64,000 bases of DNA from Amycolatopsis sp. CA-128772 (GTDB taxonomy: Bacteria > Actinomycetota > Actinomycetes > Mycobacteriales > Pseudonocardiaceae): positions 248,001 to 312,000 of the forward strand of contig NZ_PPHG01000075.1 in NCBI RefSeq assembly GCF_002904295.1. The letters run 5' to 3'. The position numbers and the translations under genes are program-made. The notes under the pieces are model-generated. The model saw only the letters and a program-made list of their open reading frames with translations. It did not search any database and had not been told where the DNA came from. Below, in pieces: positions 8,063 through 18,416 of the stretch (position 1 is the first letter of the stretch; each line of letters begins with the position of its first letter).

Positions 8063-8428
8063 CGGGCACCTCCTCGGAGTGCTTTTCATTCCACGGTACC
8101 GGCGATCACCGACAAGAAAAGGCCTTTCCGGATCACAAGATCGGCGCGTCGCGGTTTGCCAGCCCCCTCCAGCACGGACATTCCCGCAGCGCAAGCGGCC
8201 ATTTCGGTGCCGTGGCGCCGGTGTGTCGCGGGTCCGGCCGGGCCGGGATGAAGCAAGCACGACGGGAGTACCCCGCCCACGGGTGGCCCAACCCCGGCCG
8301 GGATCCGGGCAATTCCGGCCAGTTCCGCCCTAACCGCGCGGCAGGCCGGGCCGGTGGCTAGCATCGGGCGACGCGGAACCGGCCCCGACGGCCGGGCGCT
8401 ATCGAGGGAACGCTAGGGGGCACCACTC
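8063..8428. other. Intergenic region between arc and the PGY-rich gene
   Basis: 366 bp between divergent genes; it must hold both promoters. TAGCAT at 8359-8364 is a possible -10 for the downstream gene. The 10-bp palindrome AAAGGCCTTT (8118-8127) lies 56 bp upstream of the arc start. I see no credible small gene or RNA. Confidence 0.4.
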
Positions 8429-9319
8429 ATGACCTACCCGCCGCAGCAACCGGGCGGCTACGGCCAGCAGCCCGGCGGCTACGGGCAGCAGCCCGGCCCG
8501 TACGGTCAGTCACAGGCCGGTGGTTACCCCCAGAGCGGGCCCCAGCCGCAGCCCGGCTACGGCGGCACGCAGCAGTTCGGCCAGCCCGGCGGGTACGAGG
8601 GCGGCGCCCAGCAGTTCGGCCAGCCGGGTCCGTACGACCAGCCCGGCCAGGGCGGCTACCCGCCGCAGCCGGGCCCTCAGCCCCCGCAGGGCCACCCCCA
8701 GTACGGGCCGCAGGACCAGTGGGGCCAGCCGCAGCCGGGCTACGGCGGGTTCGACCAGTACGGCGGCGGCTTCGGCGACGCTCCCCCGCCCAAGAAGAAG
8801 AAAACCGGCCTGATCGTCGGCATCGCGGCGGCCGCGGTGGTCCTCGTCGGCGGCGGCGTGACGGCGTTCGTCCTCACCCAGGGCAAGGACGACCAGACGG
8901 CCGCGCCGCCCGCGAGCAGCAGTTCCGCGGCGCCGACGTCCGCCCCGAAGGCGTCGACCCCGAAGCCGAAGACGACCTCGCCGACCAGCCCGACGTCGAA
9001 GGCGAGCAAGCCCGCCGGCGGCCCGGCCCCCGGTGGCAAGGGCAGCTCCCAGGAGCTGTTCGACACGACGATCTCGGCCTACAACGCGGGCGACGAGAAG
9101 GCGCTCGGCGACGTCATCTGCCGGAGCGTCTACGAGGGCTCGACGGGCCAGATCCCGAAGGTGACGGTCAAGCTGACCGGCGACCCGCAGGAGACGGGCG
9201 ACAAGGCCACCGTCCGCTACTCGGCGACCGACGGCAGCAAGACGAAGGTCGGCACGATGTCGGCCCAGAAGGAATCCGGGCTCTGGTGCCTGTCCAACGT
9301 GAAGGCGGACGGCCAGTGA
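8429..9319 (+). CDS. Membrane-anchored protein with Pro-Gly-Tyr-Gln repeats and extracytoplasmic domain
   Basis: 296 residues. The first 120 or so are low-complexity [22 protein letters not shown] repeats, cytosolic by topology; then PPPKKKKTG, one transmembrane helix ([22 protein letters not shown], about 128-150), a Ser/Thr/Pro/Lys linker and an outside domain (about 210-296) resembling the DUF4878/NTF2-like class. That domain has two cysteines (DVICRS and GLWCLS) likely to form a disulfide. The next gene encodes a shorter relative with the same cysteines. AGGGGG precedes ATG 8429. Such PGY-rich proteins are common in actinobacterial envelopes; the function is unknown. Confidence 0.75.
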   Translation: MTYPPQQPGGYGQQPGGYGQQPGPYGQSQAGGYPQSGPQPQPGYGGTQQFGQPGGYEGGAQQFGQPGPYDQPGQGGYPPQPGPQPPQGHPQYGPQDQWGQPQPGYGGFDQYGGGFGDAPPPKKKKTGLIVGIAAAAVVLVGGGVTAFVLTQGKDDQTAAPPASSSSAAPTSAPKASTPKPKTTSPTSPTSKASKPAGGPAPGGKGSSQELFDTTISAYNAGDEKALGDVICRSVYEGSTGQIPKVTVKLTGDPQETGDKATVRYSATDGSKTKVGTMSAQKESGLWCLSNVKADGQ

Positions 9320-9332
9320 GCGCCCGCCTTCG

Positions 9333-9782
9333 GTGAACCGGGCGCTCTTCGGCGGGCTGGTGCTGCTCGGCGTGGCCGCCGCGGGCGTCGTGCTGGGCCT
9401 GCTGCTCGTCGCCCCGACCGGCGGTCCGCCCGCCGCGTCGGGCCCGCCGGGGCAGCCGCCCCGCCCCTCGGCACCGGCCGCCCCCGACGCGGCCGACACG
9501 GCGGCGGTGGCCGTGCTGGCCCGCGCGATCGTCGACGCCATCACCCGCCACGACTCGGCGGCGTTCGGCAAGCTCACCTGCCGTCCGCAGAGCACGGAGG
9601 CCCTGGCCGGCCTGCAGCGCACGTGGGACGCGGCCGGCCCGGTCACGGCGAAGCTGACCGGGCCGCCGGAGCTGCGCGGCGAATCGGCGACGGCGAAGGT
9701 GCACGTGGAGGCCGCGGGCGGGACGAAGGACACGCCCTTCCCGCTGCACAAGGAGAACGGCCGGTGGTGCGTGCCGGGTTAG
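9333..9782 (+). CDS. Single-pass membrane protein, paralogue of the preceding extracytoplasmic domain
   Basis: 149 residues from GTG 9333, 13 bp after the previous stop. LFGGLVLLGVAAAGVVLGLLLV is an N-terminal membrane anchor, followed by a Pro/Ala linker and a domain that mirrors the upstream protein: LARAIVDAITRHDSAAFGKLTCR against [43 protein letters not shown] against [20 protein letters not shown], and NGRWCVPG against SGLWCLSN. The cysteine pair is kept and the Gly/Tyr repeats are missing. A tandem duplication with loss of the repeat region is the simple reading. The start is not certain because no SD is visible. Confidence 0.7.
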   Translation: MNRALFGGLVLLGVAAAGVVLGLLLVAPTGGPPAASGPPGQPPRPSAPAAPDAADTAAVAVLARAIVDAITRHDSAAFGKLTCRPQSTEALAGLQRTWDAAGPVTAKLTGPPELRGESATAKVHVEAAGGTKDTPFPLHKENGRWCVPG

Positions 9783-9803
9783 CCGGGCGTCGGCACGGGT
9801 CCC

Positions 9804-11848
<2,045 letters not shown>

Positions 11849-11905
11849 GCGGAGAGCCTAGAGCCCCGGGTGTGGGTACCGGGTGATCCGGCCCCCGATG
11901 GACGA

Positions 11906-12050
11906 CCCGCGTCCCCAGCGGGCCGGCCCGCGTACCCAGAGGGTCGGCTCGCGTACCTGAACGGTCGGCTCGCGTACCCAGAGGGTCGGCTCGGTGCACG
12001 CGGCCGAGCCGACCCTCCGGGTACGCCGGCCGACCGTCCGGGTACGGGCG
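11906..12050. repeat. 21-bp repeat array: four direct and two inverted copies
   Basis: Direct units at 11906-11926, 11927-11947, 11948-11968 and 11969-11989 share the core GCGTACC..AGGGTCGG. A 19-bp centre (11990-12008, ends CTCGG/CCGAG) follows, then inverted units at 12009-12029 and 12030-12050. Units 11969-11989 and 12009-12029 pair at 18 of 21 positions, and the next pair outwards at 17 of 21, so a cruciform or RNA stem of more than 40 bp is possible. There are no spacers, so this is not a CRISPR array. It sits between divergent genes. Confidence 0.85.
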
Positions 12051-12101
12051 GCGGGCGTTGCGGTCGCCGGAACTGTCGTACCCCGGCGTTACGCTCTGCC
12101 C

Positions 12102-13001
12102 ATGCCCGACGCCGACACTGTCACCACGGACTCCCCAGCCTCCGCCGTCGCCACCCGGGTGCGGCGGCGGCCCGCGTTGTCGCCGTCACGGGCCAGCGAC
12201 TTCAAGCAGTGCCCGTTGCTCTACCGGTTCCGCGCGGTCGACCGGCTGCCCGAGGTCCCGACGAAGGCCCAGCTGCGCGGCACGCTCGTGCACTCCGTCC
12301 TGGAGCGGCTGTTCGCGCTGCCCGCCGCCGAACGCGTTCCGGCGCAGGCGCGGGAGCTGCTCGGCCCGGCCTGGGCCGACCTGTCCACGGACCGTCCGGA
12401 GTGGACCGAGCTGTTCGACGGCGGAAAGCCCGAAGAGCACGCCGACTGGCTCCGCTCGGCCGAGAAGCTCCTGGACGCCTACTTCGAGCTGGAGGACCCG
12501 CGGCGGCTCGAACCCGAGGCGTGCGAGCTGCACGTCGAGATCGAGCTCGGCTCCGGCGTGCTGCTGCGCGGCTACATCGACCGGCTCGACGTCGCCCCGA
12601 CCGGCGAGATCCGGGTCGTCGACTACAAGACCGGCGCCGCGCCGCGCGAAATCGGCGAGGCCAAGGCGATGTTCCAGATGAAGTTCTACGCCGTGGTGCT
12701 GTGGCGGCTGCGCGGGATCGTGCCCCGCCAGCTGAAGCTGATGTACCTCACCGACGGCCAGTCGCTCGCTTACACCCCCGACGAAGCCGAGCTGCTGCGC
12801 TTCGAGCGCACGCTGGAAGCCATCTGGCAGGCGATCCTCAAGGCGGGCAAGACCGGCGACTTCCGGGCGAACAAGAGCAAGCTGTGCAACTGGTGCGACC
12901 ACCAGGCGCACTGCCCCGAGTACGGCGGCACGCCGCCCGCGTACCCCGGGTGGCCGGAGCCCGACGCGGGCGACGAGACGCCGCTGGACCGGGCCGACTG
13001 A
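12102..13001 (+). CDS. RecB/Cas4-like PD-(D/E)XK nuclease with FeS cysteines
   Basis: 299-residue member of the RecB-family exonucleases found next to trmI and hisG in actinobacteria (Rv2119 type). LRGTLVHSVLERLF holds the motif I His, LRGYIDRLDV the metal-binding Asp, and VVDYKTG the catalytic D-x-K. Four cysteines, Cys37 (DFKQCPLLYRF) and three in the C-terminal CNWCDHQAHC, match the FeS-cluster pattern of Cas4/AddB nucleases. An exonuclease role in DNA repair is expected but not shown for this subgroup. ATG 12102 is preceded by no clear SD; upstream in-frame codons run through the repeat array and are not convincing. The thioesterase gene follows with TGATG overlap. Confidence 0.88.
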   Translation: MPDADTVTTDSPASAVATRVRRRPALSPSRASDFKQCPLLYRFRAVDRLPEVPTKAQLRGTLVHSVLERLFALPAAERVPAQARELLGPAWADLSTDRPEWTELFDGGKPEEHADWLRSAEKLLDAYFELEDPRRLEPEACELHVEIELGSGVLLRGYIDRLDVAPTGEIRVVDYKTGAAPREIGEAKAMFQMKFYAVVLWRLRGIVPRQLKLMYLTDGQSLAYTPDEAELLRFERTLEAIWQAILKAGKTGDFRANKSKLCNWCDHQAHCPEYGGTPPAYPGWPEPDAGDETPLDRAD

Positions 13002-13792
13002 TGGCCGACGCCTTCTACGTCCCGCTCGGCGACGGCCGGTTCTCCGCGACCGCGCACACCACCGGCCCGTGGACCCCGGACGCCCAGCACTTCGGCCCGC
13101 CCGCGGCGTTGCTGGTGCGGGCCCTCGAAACCGTCGAATCCGGCCACCCGGCGGAGCTGGCGCGGGTGACCGTCGAGATCCTCGGCCCGGCGCCGGTCGC
13201 CGAACTCGCCGTGCGGGCGCGGATCGAGCGGCCCGGCCGGTCGGTCGAGCTGCTGCAGGCCGAGCTGGCGAGCGCCGAGCGCGTCGTGGCGCGCGCGTCG
13301 GCGTGGCGGATCGCGACGTCCGACACGGCGGAGGTCGGCACCGACGCCGGTCCCCTGCTGCCCGGGCCCGGCAGCGTCGAAGAGTCGCAGTGGCCGGAGG
13401 GCTGGCACGGCGGCTACCTCGACGCGGTCGAGTGGCGGGCGGTGCGCGGCGGCATGGACGTGTCCGGCCCGGCGGCGGTGTGGGCCCGTCAGCGCGTCCC
13501 GCTGGTCGACGGCGAAGAGCCGAGCGGGCTGCAGCGGCTGTTCGCCGTCGCCGACTCCGCCAGCGGCGTGTCCAACTACCTCGACCCGCGGCAGTGGTGG
13601 TTCATCAACTCCGAGCTCACCGTGCACCTGCGGCGGCTCCCGGCCGGCGAGTGGATCGGCATGGACGCGGTCACGCTGGTCGGCCGGCACGGCATCGGCA
13701 CGGCGACGAGCATCCTGCACGACGGCGACGGCCCGGTGGCCACCGGCGCGCAGGCGCTGATGGTCCGGCCGCGACAGGCCGGGGGCGGATAG
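13001..13792 (+). CDS. Acyl-CoA thioesterase-like protein (TesB-type double hotdog)
   Basis: 263-residue protein whose start ATG overlaps the nuclease stop by one base (TGATG), indicating translational coupling. The pattern YVPLGDGRFSATAHTTGPWTPDAQHFGPPAALLVRALE is typical of the 4HBT_3/TesB-like double-hotdog group, followed by RVTVEILGPAPVAELAVRARI and a second half with NYLDPRQWWFINSELTVHLRRLPAGEWIGMDA. Expected to hydrolyse acyl-CoA esters in the cytosol. The role beside a nuclease is unclear; the pairing may only be a shared transcript. Confidence 0.83.
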   Translation: MADAFYVPLGDGRFSATAHTTGPWTPDAQHFGPPAALLVRALETVESGHPAELARVTVEILGPAPVAELAVRARIERPGRSVELLQAELASAERVVARASAWRIATSDTAEVGTDAGPLLPGPGSVEESQWPEGWHGGYLDAVEWRAVRGGMDVSGPAAVWARQRVPLVDGEEPSGLQRLFAVADSASGVSNYLDPRQWWFINSELTVHLRRLPAGEWIGMDAVTLVGRHGIGTATSILHDGDGPVATGAQALMVRPRQAGGG

Positions 13793-13856
13793 CCACCCAC
13801 AACGGGCCCGCATCCAATAACCTTCGCGGAACGACCGACTTGAGGAGCGCTCCGGC

Positions 13857-14795
13857 ATGCAGATCACCTCGGTGGTCAACCAGAAAGGCGGGGTCGGCAA
13901 GACCTCACTGAGCGTCGGCACCGCGGCCGCACTGGCCGAGCGGGGCCGGCGGGTGCTGCTGGTCGACCTCGACCCGCAGGGCCACGCGACGACCGAGATG
14001 CTCGGGCTGTCCGAGGTCGCCGCGGACCAGCCGAGCCTGGCGAAGGCGCTGGCCAAGACGTGGAAGGGCCCGATCGAGGAAATCGTCGTGCCGCACCCGC
14101 GCAGCAACCTCGGCCGCGGCGGCGCGCTCGACGTGGTGCCGACGTCGCCGGGGATGTTCGACCTGATCCGGCGGCTCGACTCGTTCCGCGTCCCCGGCTG
14201 GCAGCTGGCGCGGGTCATCCAGTTCGCCAACTACGACCACTGCATCATCGACTGCCCGCCCGCGCTGGACGTGCTGACGAACAACGCGCTGGCGGCGTCG
14301 CACGGCATCCTGGTGCCGGTCCAGCCGGACAAGACGAGCATCCGCGCGCTGCGGCTGCTGGCCGACCAGGTCCGGTACGTCGAGCAGACCGTCGGGCGGC
14401 AGCCGCTGTCGTGGTTCGGCCTGGTGCCGAGCCTGTACCGGCGGCCGATCTCGCACTACGCGGCCGCGGCGCTGCAGGAGATGTACGACTTCGGCATCCC
14501 GATGCTGTCGCACCTGCCGCTGGGTGTGGTGATGAACGAGGCGGCGGCGCACGGCGTCCCGGTGACGACGTACGCGCCGGAGACGTTGCAGGCGCTGTCC
14601 TTCCGCGAGATCGCGGACACGCTCGACAGCCACCTGGAGCAGAACGCGGCCCCGGCGGTGGTCCCGGCCGACGAGGAGTTCGTCTTCGAGGACTTCATCT
14701 CGGAGGTGGCGGTGGCCCGCAACGTCAACGACAACGGCGCCCGCAAGGGCCTCTACGACCTGCTGCCGAAGAAGCCCAACCGTCCCCGGTCGTGA
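13857..14795 (+). CDS. ParA/MinD-family ATPase
   Basis: 312-residue P-loop ATPase. The deviant Walker A KGGVGKTSL lies at about 10-18 with its signature lysine, Walker A' is LLVDLDPQGHATTEMLG, and Walker B is HCIIDCPPALDVLTNNAL. LVPVQPDKTSIRALRLLADQV and the later switch regions are typical of chromosomal ParA-like proteins. No parB-like gene or parS-like site is adjacent, so this is an orphan ParA that may position a cargo other than the origin. GAGGAG precedes ATG 13857. The C-terminal 35 residues (EEFVFEDFISEVAVAR and on) extend beyond the usual fold. Ends at a hairpin shared with hisG. Confidence 0.88.
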   Translation: MQITSVVNQKGGVGKTSLSVGTAAALAERGRRVLLVDLDPQGHATTEMLGLSEVAADQPSLAKALAKTWKGPIEEIVVPHPRSNLGRGGALDVVPTSPGMFDLIRRLDSFRVPGWQLARVIQFANYDHCIIDCPPALDVLTNNALAASHGILVPVQPDKTSIRALRLLADQVRYVEQTVGRQPLSWFGLVPSLYRRPISHYAAAALQEMYDFGIPMLSHLPLGVVMNEAAAHGVPVTTYAPETLQALSFREIADTLDSHLEQNAAPAVVPADEEFVFEDFISEVAVARNVNDNGARKGLYDLLPKKPNRPRS

Positions 14796-14832
14796 GTGGT
14801 CGCGGCGGGCCGGAACCCGCCTCACCACTCAC
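14792..14832. terminator. Bidirectional hairpin between parA-like gene and hisG
   Basis: GTGAGTGGT (14792-14800) and ACCACTCAC (14824-14832) form a perfect 9-bp outer stem around an inner CGGG/CCCG stem. It begins within the stop codon of the ParA gene and lies just 3' of hisG, so it can serve both convergent genes. Confidence 0.75.
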
Positions 14833-14844
14833 GACGGGTGCGGG

Positions 14845-15690
14845 TCAGAGGCGGCAGGACCGGATGTCCGACGCCAGGATCGCCTTCGCCCCGACCTCGG
14901 CGAGCTCGTCCATGACGAGGTTGACCTTCTTGCGCGACACCATCGCGCGCACGGCCACCCAGTCGTCGTCGGCCAGCGGGGCGACCGTCGGCGACTCCAG
15001 GCCCGGCGTGATCGCGATCGCGCGCTCCACCAGGGTGCGCGGGCAGTCGTAGTCCAGCATCATGTACTGCTGCGCGAACACGACCCCGCGCAGCCGCGCG
15101 GCCAGCTGCGACTTCGCCTTGCTCTGCTCGGTGCCGCGGCGCTGCAGCAGCACGGCCTCCGACACGCAGATCGGGTCGCCGAAGGCCACCAGGTTGTTCT
15201 GCCGCAGCGACCGGCCGGACTCGACGACGTCGGCGATCGCGTCCGCGACCCCGAGCTGGATCGAGATCTCGACCGCGCCGTCGAGGCGGATCACCTCGGC
15301 CTCGACGCCGTGGCGGGCGAGGTCGTCGCGGACCAGCCGCGGGTACGACGTCGCCAGCCGCTTGCCGTGCAGGTCCGCCGGCTTCCAGTCCCGGCCCGCC
15401 GGGGCGGCGTAGCGGAACGTCGAACCGCCGAAGCCGAGCGCCTGGACCTCCTCCACCGGGGCTCCGGAGTCGAGCGCGAGGTCGCGGCCGGTGATCCCGA
15501 GGTCGAGCTCGCCGGAGCCGACGTAGATGGCGATGTCCTTGGGGCGCAGGAAGAAGAACTCGACCTCGTTGACGTGGTCGAGCACGGTCAGGTCGCGCTG
15601 CTCATGCCGCTTGCGGTAGCCCGCCTCGCCGAGCATCTCCGTCGCCGCGGCGGCGAGGGCTCCCTTGTTCGGCACGGCAACACGCAGCAT
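14845..15690 (-). CDS. hisG: ATP phosphoribosyltransferase, long form
   Basis: First enzyme of histidine synthesis, joining ATP and PRPP. 281 residues: periplasmic-binding-like catalytic domains, with [16 protein letters not shown] and [21 protein letters not shown] (PRPP loop), then a C-terminal ACT-like domain (about 210-281) used for feedback inhibition by histidine. The length and the third domain make it the HisZ-independent long form. GAGGAG precedes ATG 15690. hisE lies immediately upstream (46-bp gap), so the first two steps are made from one message. The gap contains an 11-bp direct repeat, TTGTCAGAGCG. Confidence 0.96.
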   Translation of the reverse strand: MLRVAVPNKGALAAAATEMLGEAGYRKRHEQRDLTVLDHVNEVEFFFLRPKDIAIYVGSGELDLGITGRDLALDSGAPVEEVQALGFGGSTFRYAAPAGRDWKPADLHGKRLATSYPRLVRDDLARHGVEAEVIRLDGAVEISIQLGVADAIADVVESGRSLRQNNLVAFGDPICVSEAVLLQRRGTEQSKAKSQLAARLRGVVFAQQYMMLDYDCPRTLVERAIAITPGLESPTVAPLADDDWVAVRAMVSRKKVNLVMDELAEVGAKAILASDIRSCRL

Positions 15691-15736
15691 TTCGCTTCTC
15701 TCCTCGTTGTCAGAGCGCTGTTGTCAGAGCGACCCG

Positions 15737-16000
15737 TCACAGGTAGCGGTAGACGTCCTCGGTCGACAGGCCGCGGCCGAGCATCAGCACCTGCACCCGG
15801 TACAGCAGCTGGGAGATCTCCTCGGCAAGGCGCTCATCGGACTCGTGCTCGGCGGCGATCCACACCTCACCGGCTTCCTCGAGCACCTTCTTGCCCTGGG
15901 CGTGCACCCCGGCATCAAGGGCGACGACGGTGCCGGAGGAGTCCGGACGGGTACGCGCGCGCTCGGCAAGCTCCGCGAACAGCTCATCGAAGGTCTTCAC
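15737..16000 (-). CDS. hisE: Phosphoribosyl-ATP pyrophosphohydrolase
   Basis: Second step of histidine synthesis (PR-ATP to PR-AMP). The 87-residue all-helical MazG-like fold shows [28 protein letters not shown] (metal-binding E-x2-E and E..D pattern) and [18 protein letters not shown] 16000 is chosen: GGAAGGA lies nine bases upstream, and the reading VKTFDELF aligns with the mycobacterial protein. ATG 16018 is in frame and would add six residues. It is the first gene of the hisE-hisG pair; hisI is not adjacent. The region upstream (16001-16394) has no gene. Confidence 0.94.
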   Translation of the reverse strand: MKTFDELFAELAERARTRPDSSGTVVALDAGVHAQGKKVLEEAGEVWIAAEHESDERLAEEISQLLYRVQVLMLGRGLSTEDVYRYL

Positions 16001-16183
16001 GGTGCGGAATCCTTCCATCCCGCACCCGGCGCCGCCGCCTCGCCCCGCCGGGGGTGCTGCCCATCTCACACTGCCGTGGACGCTGGTTCCCATGGGCTGG
16101 GATCCGGCCGGGCGAAGGGACGGCAGTCGGGCCGGGCACGGCGCGGGGTGCAGGCGCGGGATGGGCAAGAGGAACCCGACGCC

Positions 16184-16310
16184 GTGCCGGCCGCGAGGTG
16201 CGAGATGCGGAGTGCGGAGGTGCGAGGTGCCGGCCGCGAGGTGCGGGATGCGGAGGTGCGGGAGTGCGGAGTGCCGGCCGCGAGGTGCGGGGTGCGGGGC
16301 GGGCGCGGGA
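16184..16310. repeat. Three imperfect 43-44 bp tandem repeats in a gene-free stretch
   Basis: GTGCCGGCCGCGAGGTGCG begins at 16184, 16227 and 16271, followed each time by variants of GATGCGGAGGTGCGG. The surrounding gene-free stretch 16001-16394 is G-rich on the + strand with many GTGCGG and GAGTGCGGA motifs. Apart from the hisE upstream region I see no other feature there. Confidence 0.7.
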
Positions 16311-16394
16311 GTGCGGGCATGGCCTCCAGCCAGCGTGCGCACACCTCACCGGCCGCCGCGCGACCCGGCTGCCGCCGTCCTCCGCGAGCATCCC

Positions 16395-16880
16395 TCAGAA
16401 CAGCGCGCCCTGCTCGAAGTCCAGCAGGTACCGCTTGCGTTCCAGCCCGCCGCCGTAGCCGGTGAGGGAGCCGTTCGAGCCGACCACCCGGTGGCACGGG
16501 ACGATGATGCCGATCGGGTTCTTGCCGTTGGCCAGCCCCACCGCGCGCGACGCCGCCGGCTTGCCCAGCCGGTCGGCCAGCTGGCCGTAGGAGATCGTCG
16601 TGCCGTACGGGATCTTGCGCAGCTCCGCCCAGACCAGCTGCTGGAACGGCGTGCCCGCGAAGGCCAGCGGCACCTCGAACTCGTGGCGCTGCCCGGCGAA
16701 GTACTCCTTCAGCTCGGTTTCGGCGCGGGCGAAGATGTCTCCGCCCGGATCGGCAGCGCCGAACGTCGGCTCGGCCGGCCGGTGACGCTGGTCGACCATG
16801 TAGAGGCCGCAGAGCGCGTCGCGCTCGGCGACCAGCGTCAACGGGCCGAACGGGCTGTCGACGACGACGTGGGTTCGCAT
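16395..16880 (-). CDS. ogt: Methylated-DNA--[protein]-cysteine S-methyltransferase
   Basis: Suicide repair protein that moves alkyl groups from O6-alkylguanine to its own cysteine. The 161-residue protein has the active-site motif IIVPCHRVVGSNGSLTGYGGG in its C-terminal half, the helix-turn-helix PYGTTISYGQLADRLGKPAASRAVG with its arginine finger, and NKNPIGI-type asparagine hinge (NGKNPIG). AGGAGA precedes ATG 16880. It lies 13 bp after the ada-alkA gene on the same strand; the two alkylation-repair functions form one operon, presumably activated by the Ada domain of the upstream protein. Confidence 0.95.
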   Translation of the reverse strand: MRTHVVVDSPFGPLTLVAERDALCGLYMVDQRHRPAEPTFGAADPGGDIFARAETELKEYFAGQRHEFEVPLAFAGTPFQQLVWAELRKIPYGTTISYGQLADRLGKPAASRAVGLANGKNPIGIIVPCHRVVGSNGSLTGYGGGLERKRYLLDFEQGALF

Positions 16881-16893
16881 GGGTTCTCCTGTC

Positions 16894-18384
16894 TCAAGCC
16901 GCGGGCATCCGGTTGATCGCGTGGTCGCCGGTGGCCCACAGGTGCTGGGTGGCGTAGGCGCGCCAGGGGCGCCACGCGGCGGAGCGGGCGACGATCGCCG
17001 CCTGGCCGCCGAGGCCGAGGGTCTCCGCCGCGTACTTGATGCCGAGGTCGGTGGGGAGGAAGGCGTCCGGGTCGCCGAGCGCGCGCATCGCGATGCTTTC
17101 GACGGTCCACGGCCCGAACCCGGGCAACGCGGCCAGCGCCGCCCGGGTCGCCTCCCAGTCGCTGCCCGCGCCGAGGTCCAGGCCGTCCGTCAACGCCGCG
17201 ACCAGCGTGAGCAGGGTGCGACGGCGGGTGCGCGGCATGGCGAGGGTTTCGGGGTCCAGCGAAGCGAGCGCCTCGGGCGACGGGAACAGGTGGGTCAGGC
17301 CGCCTTCGGGGTCGTCGACCGGTTCGCCGTGCGCGACGACGAGCCGGGCCGCGTGGGTGCGGGCCGCCGCCGTCGACACCTGCTGGCCCAGCACGGCCCG
17401 CACGGCGAACTCGGCGCCGTCGACCGTGCGCGGGACGCGGCGGCCGGGTGCGGCCGCCACCAGCGGAGCGAGCAGCGGATCGGTGGCGAGCTGGTCGTCG
17501 ACGGCGACCGGGTCGGCGTCGAGGTCGAGCAGGCGGCGGCACCGGCTGGTGGCGGCCGGCAGGTCGCGCAGATCGGCGAGGGTGAGCCGGCAGGCGATGT
17601 GACCGTCCTCGGGCCGCAGCGCGACGACACCGTGGCCGTGCGGCAGCCGCAGCGTCCGCCGGTAGGCGCCGTCCCGCCACTCCTCCACGCCCGGCACGCC
17701 GGTCGCCACCAGGTGCCCGAAGAGGTTGTCCGGGCACAACGGCCTCCGGTACGGCAGCCGCAGGACGAGCGCCCCGGCGGCGCCGGTGGGCCGGCCCTTG
17801 GCGCGCTGCCGCAGCTCGGTCGGCGAGAGGGCGAACACCTCGCGGACGGTGTCGTTGAACGTCCGGATGCTGCCGAACCCGGAGGCCAGGGCCAGCTCGG
17901 TCATCGGCAGGGTGGTCGTCTCGATCAGGGTCCGCGCGGTCTGCGCGCGCTGCGCCCGCGCCAAGGCGAGCGGGCCGGCGCCGAGTTCGGCGAACACCTG
18001 GCGTTCGACCTGCCGGACGCTGTAGCCGAGCCGGGCGGCGAGGCCGCGGACGCCTTCGGTGTCGACGACGCCGTCGCCGATCAGCCGCATCGCCCGCGCG
18101 ACGAGGTCAGCGCGCTCGTTCCACAGCGGCGAGCCCGGGCTGGCGTCGGGACGGCAGCGTTTGCAGGCCCGGAACCCGGCCTGCTGGGCGGCCGCGGCGC
18201 TCGGGTGGAAGCTCATGTTCTGCCGCTTGGGCGGCACCACCGGGCAGCTGGGCCGGCAGTAGATCCGGGTGGTCAGGACCGCGCAGTAGAACCACCCGTC
18301 GAACCGGGCGTCCTTCGCCTGCACGACCCGTACGCACCGCTCGAAGTCCTCATGCACCACGCCAGCATCGCGGACCCGGGCCAC
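16894..18384 (-). CDS. alkA: Ada regulator / AlkA DNA-3-methyladenine glycosylase fusion
   Basis: 496-residue fusion. An N-terminal Ada metal-binding domain (about 10-85) has FYCAVLTTRIYCRPSCPVVP and CKRCRP, the zinc cysteines that accept methyl groups from phosphotriesters. An AraC-type HTH (about 90-190; LARAQRAQTARTLIETT, ELALASGFGSIRTFNDTVREVF) follows. The rest is AlkA-like: ALPGFGPWTVESIAMRALGDPDAFLPTDLGIK is the HhH-GPD motif with the catalytic Asp. It senses alkylation and excises 3-methyladenine, probably activating itself and ogt. The start is uncertain: GTG 18384 is given; GTG 18360 or 18357 (VHEDFERC) fits other Ada N-termini better. Confidence 0.9.
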   Translation of the reverse strand: MARVRDAGVVHEDFERCVRVVQAKDARFDGWFYCAVLTTRIYCRPSCPVVPPKRQNMSFHPSAAAAQQAGFRACKRCRPDASPGSPLWNERADLVARAMRLIGDGVVDTEGVRGLAARLGYSVRQVERQVFAELGAGPLALARAQRAQTARTLIETTTLPMTELALASGFGSIRTFNDTVREVFALSPTELRQRAKGRPTGAAGALVLRLPYRRPLCPDNLFGHLVATGVPGVEEWRDGAYRRTLRLPHGHGVVALRPEDGHIACRLTLADLRDLPAATSRCRRLLDLDADPVAVDDQLATDPLLAPLVAAAPGRRVPRTVDGAEFAVRAVLGQQVSTAAARTHAARLVVAHGEPVDDPEGGLTHLFPSPEALASLDPETLAMPRTRRRTLLTLVAALTDGLDLGAGSDWEATRAALAALPGFGPWTVESIAMRALGDPDAFLPTDLGIKYAAETLGLGGQAAIVARSAAWRPWRAYATQHLWATGDHAINRMPAA

Positions 18385-18416
18385 CCCGGGCTAGCGGAAA
18401 AGCGACGTGGTCGTGG

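Noticed and set aside
8086-8364. 92-residue frame on the - strand upstream of arc
   Set aside because: No SD, no recognisable motif, and it occupies the arc promoter region.
11906-12050. CRISPR array
   Set aside because: The 21-bp units are directly adjacent without spacers and two are inverted; no cas genes lie near, and the Cas4-like protein is the standard actinobacterial RecB-family protein of this locus.
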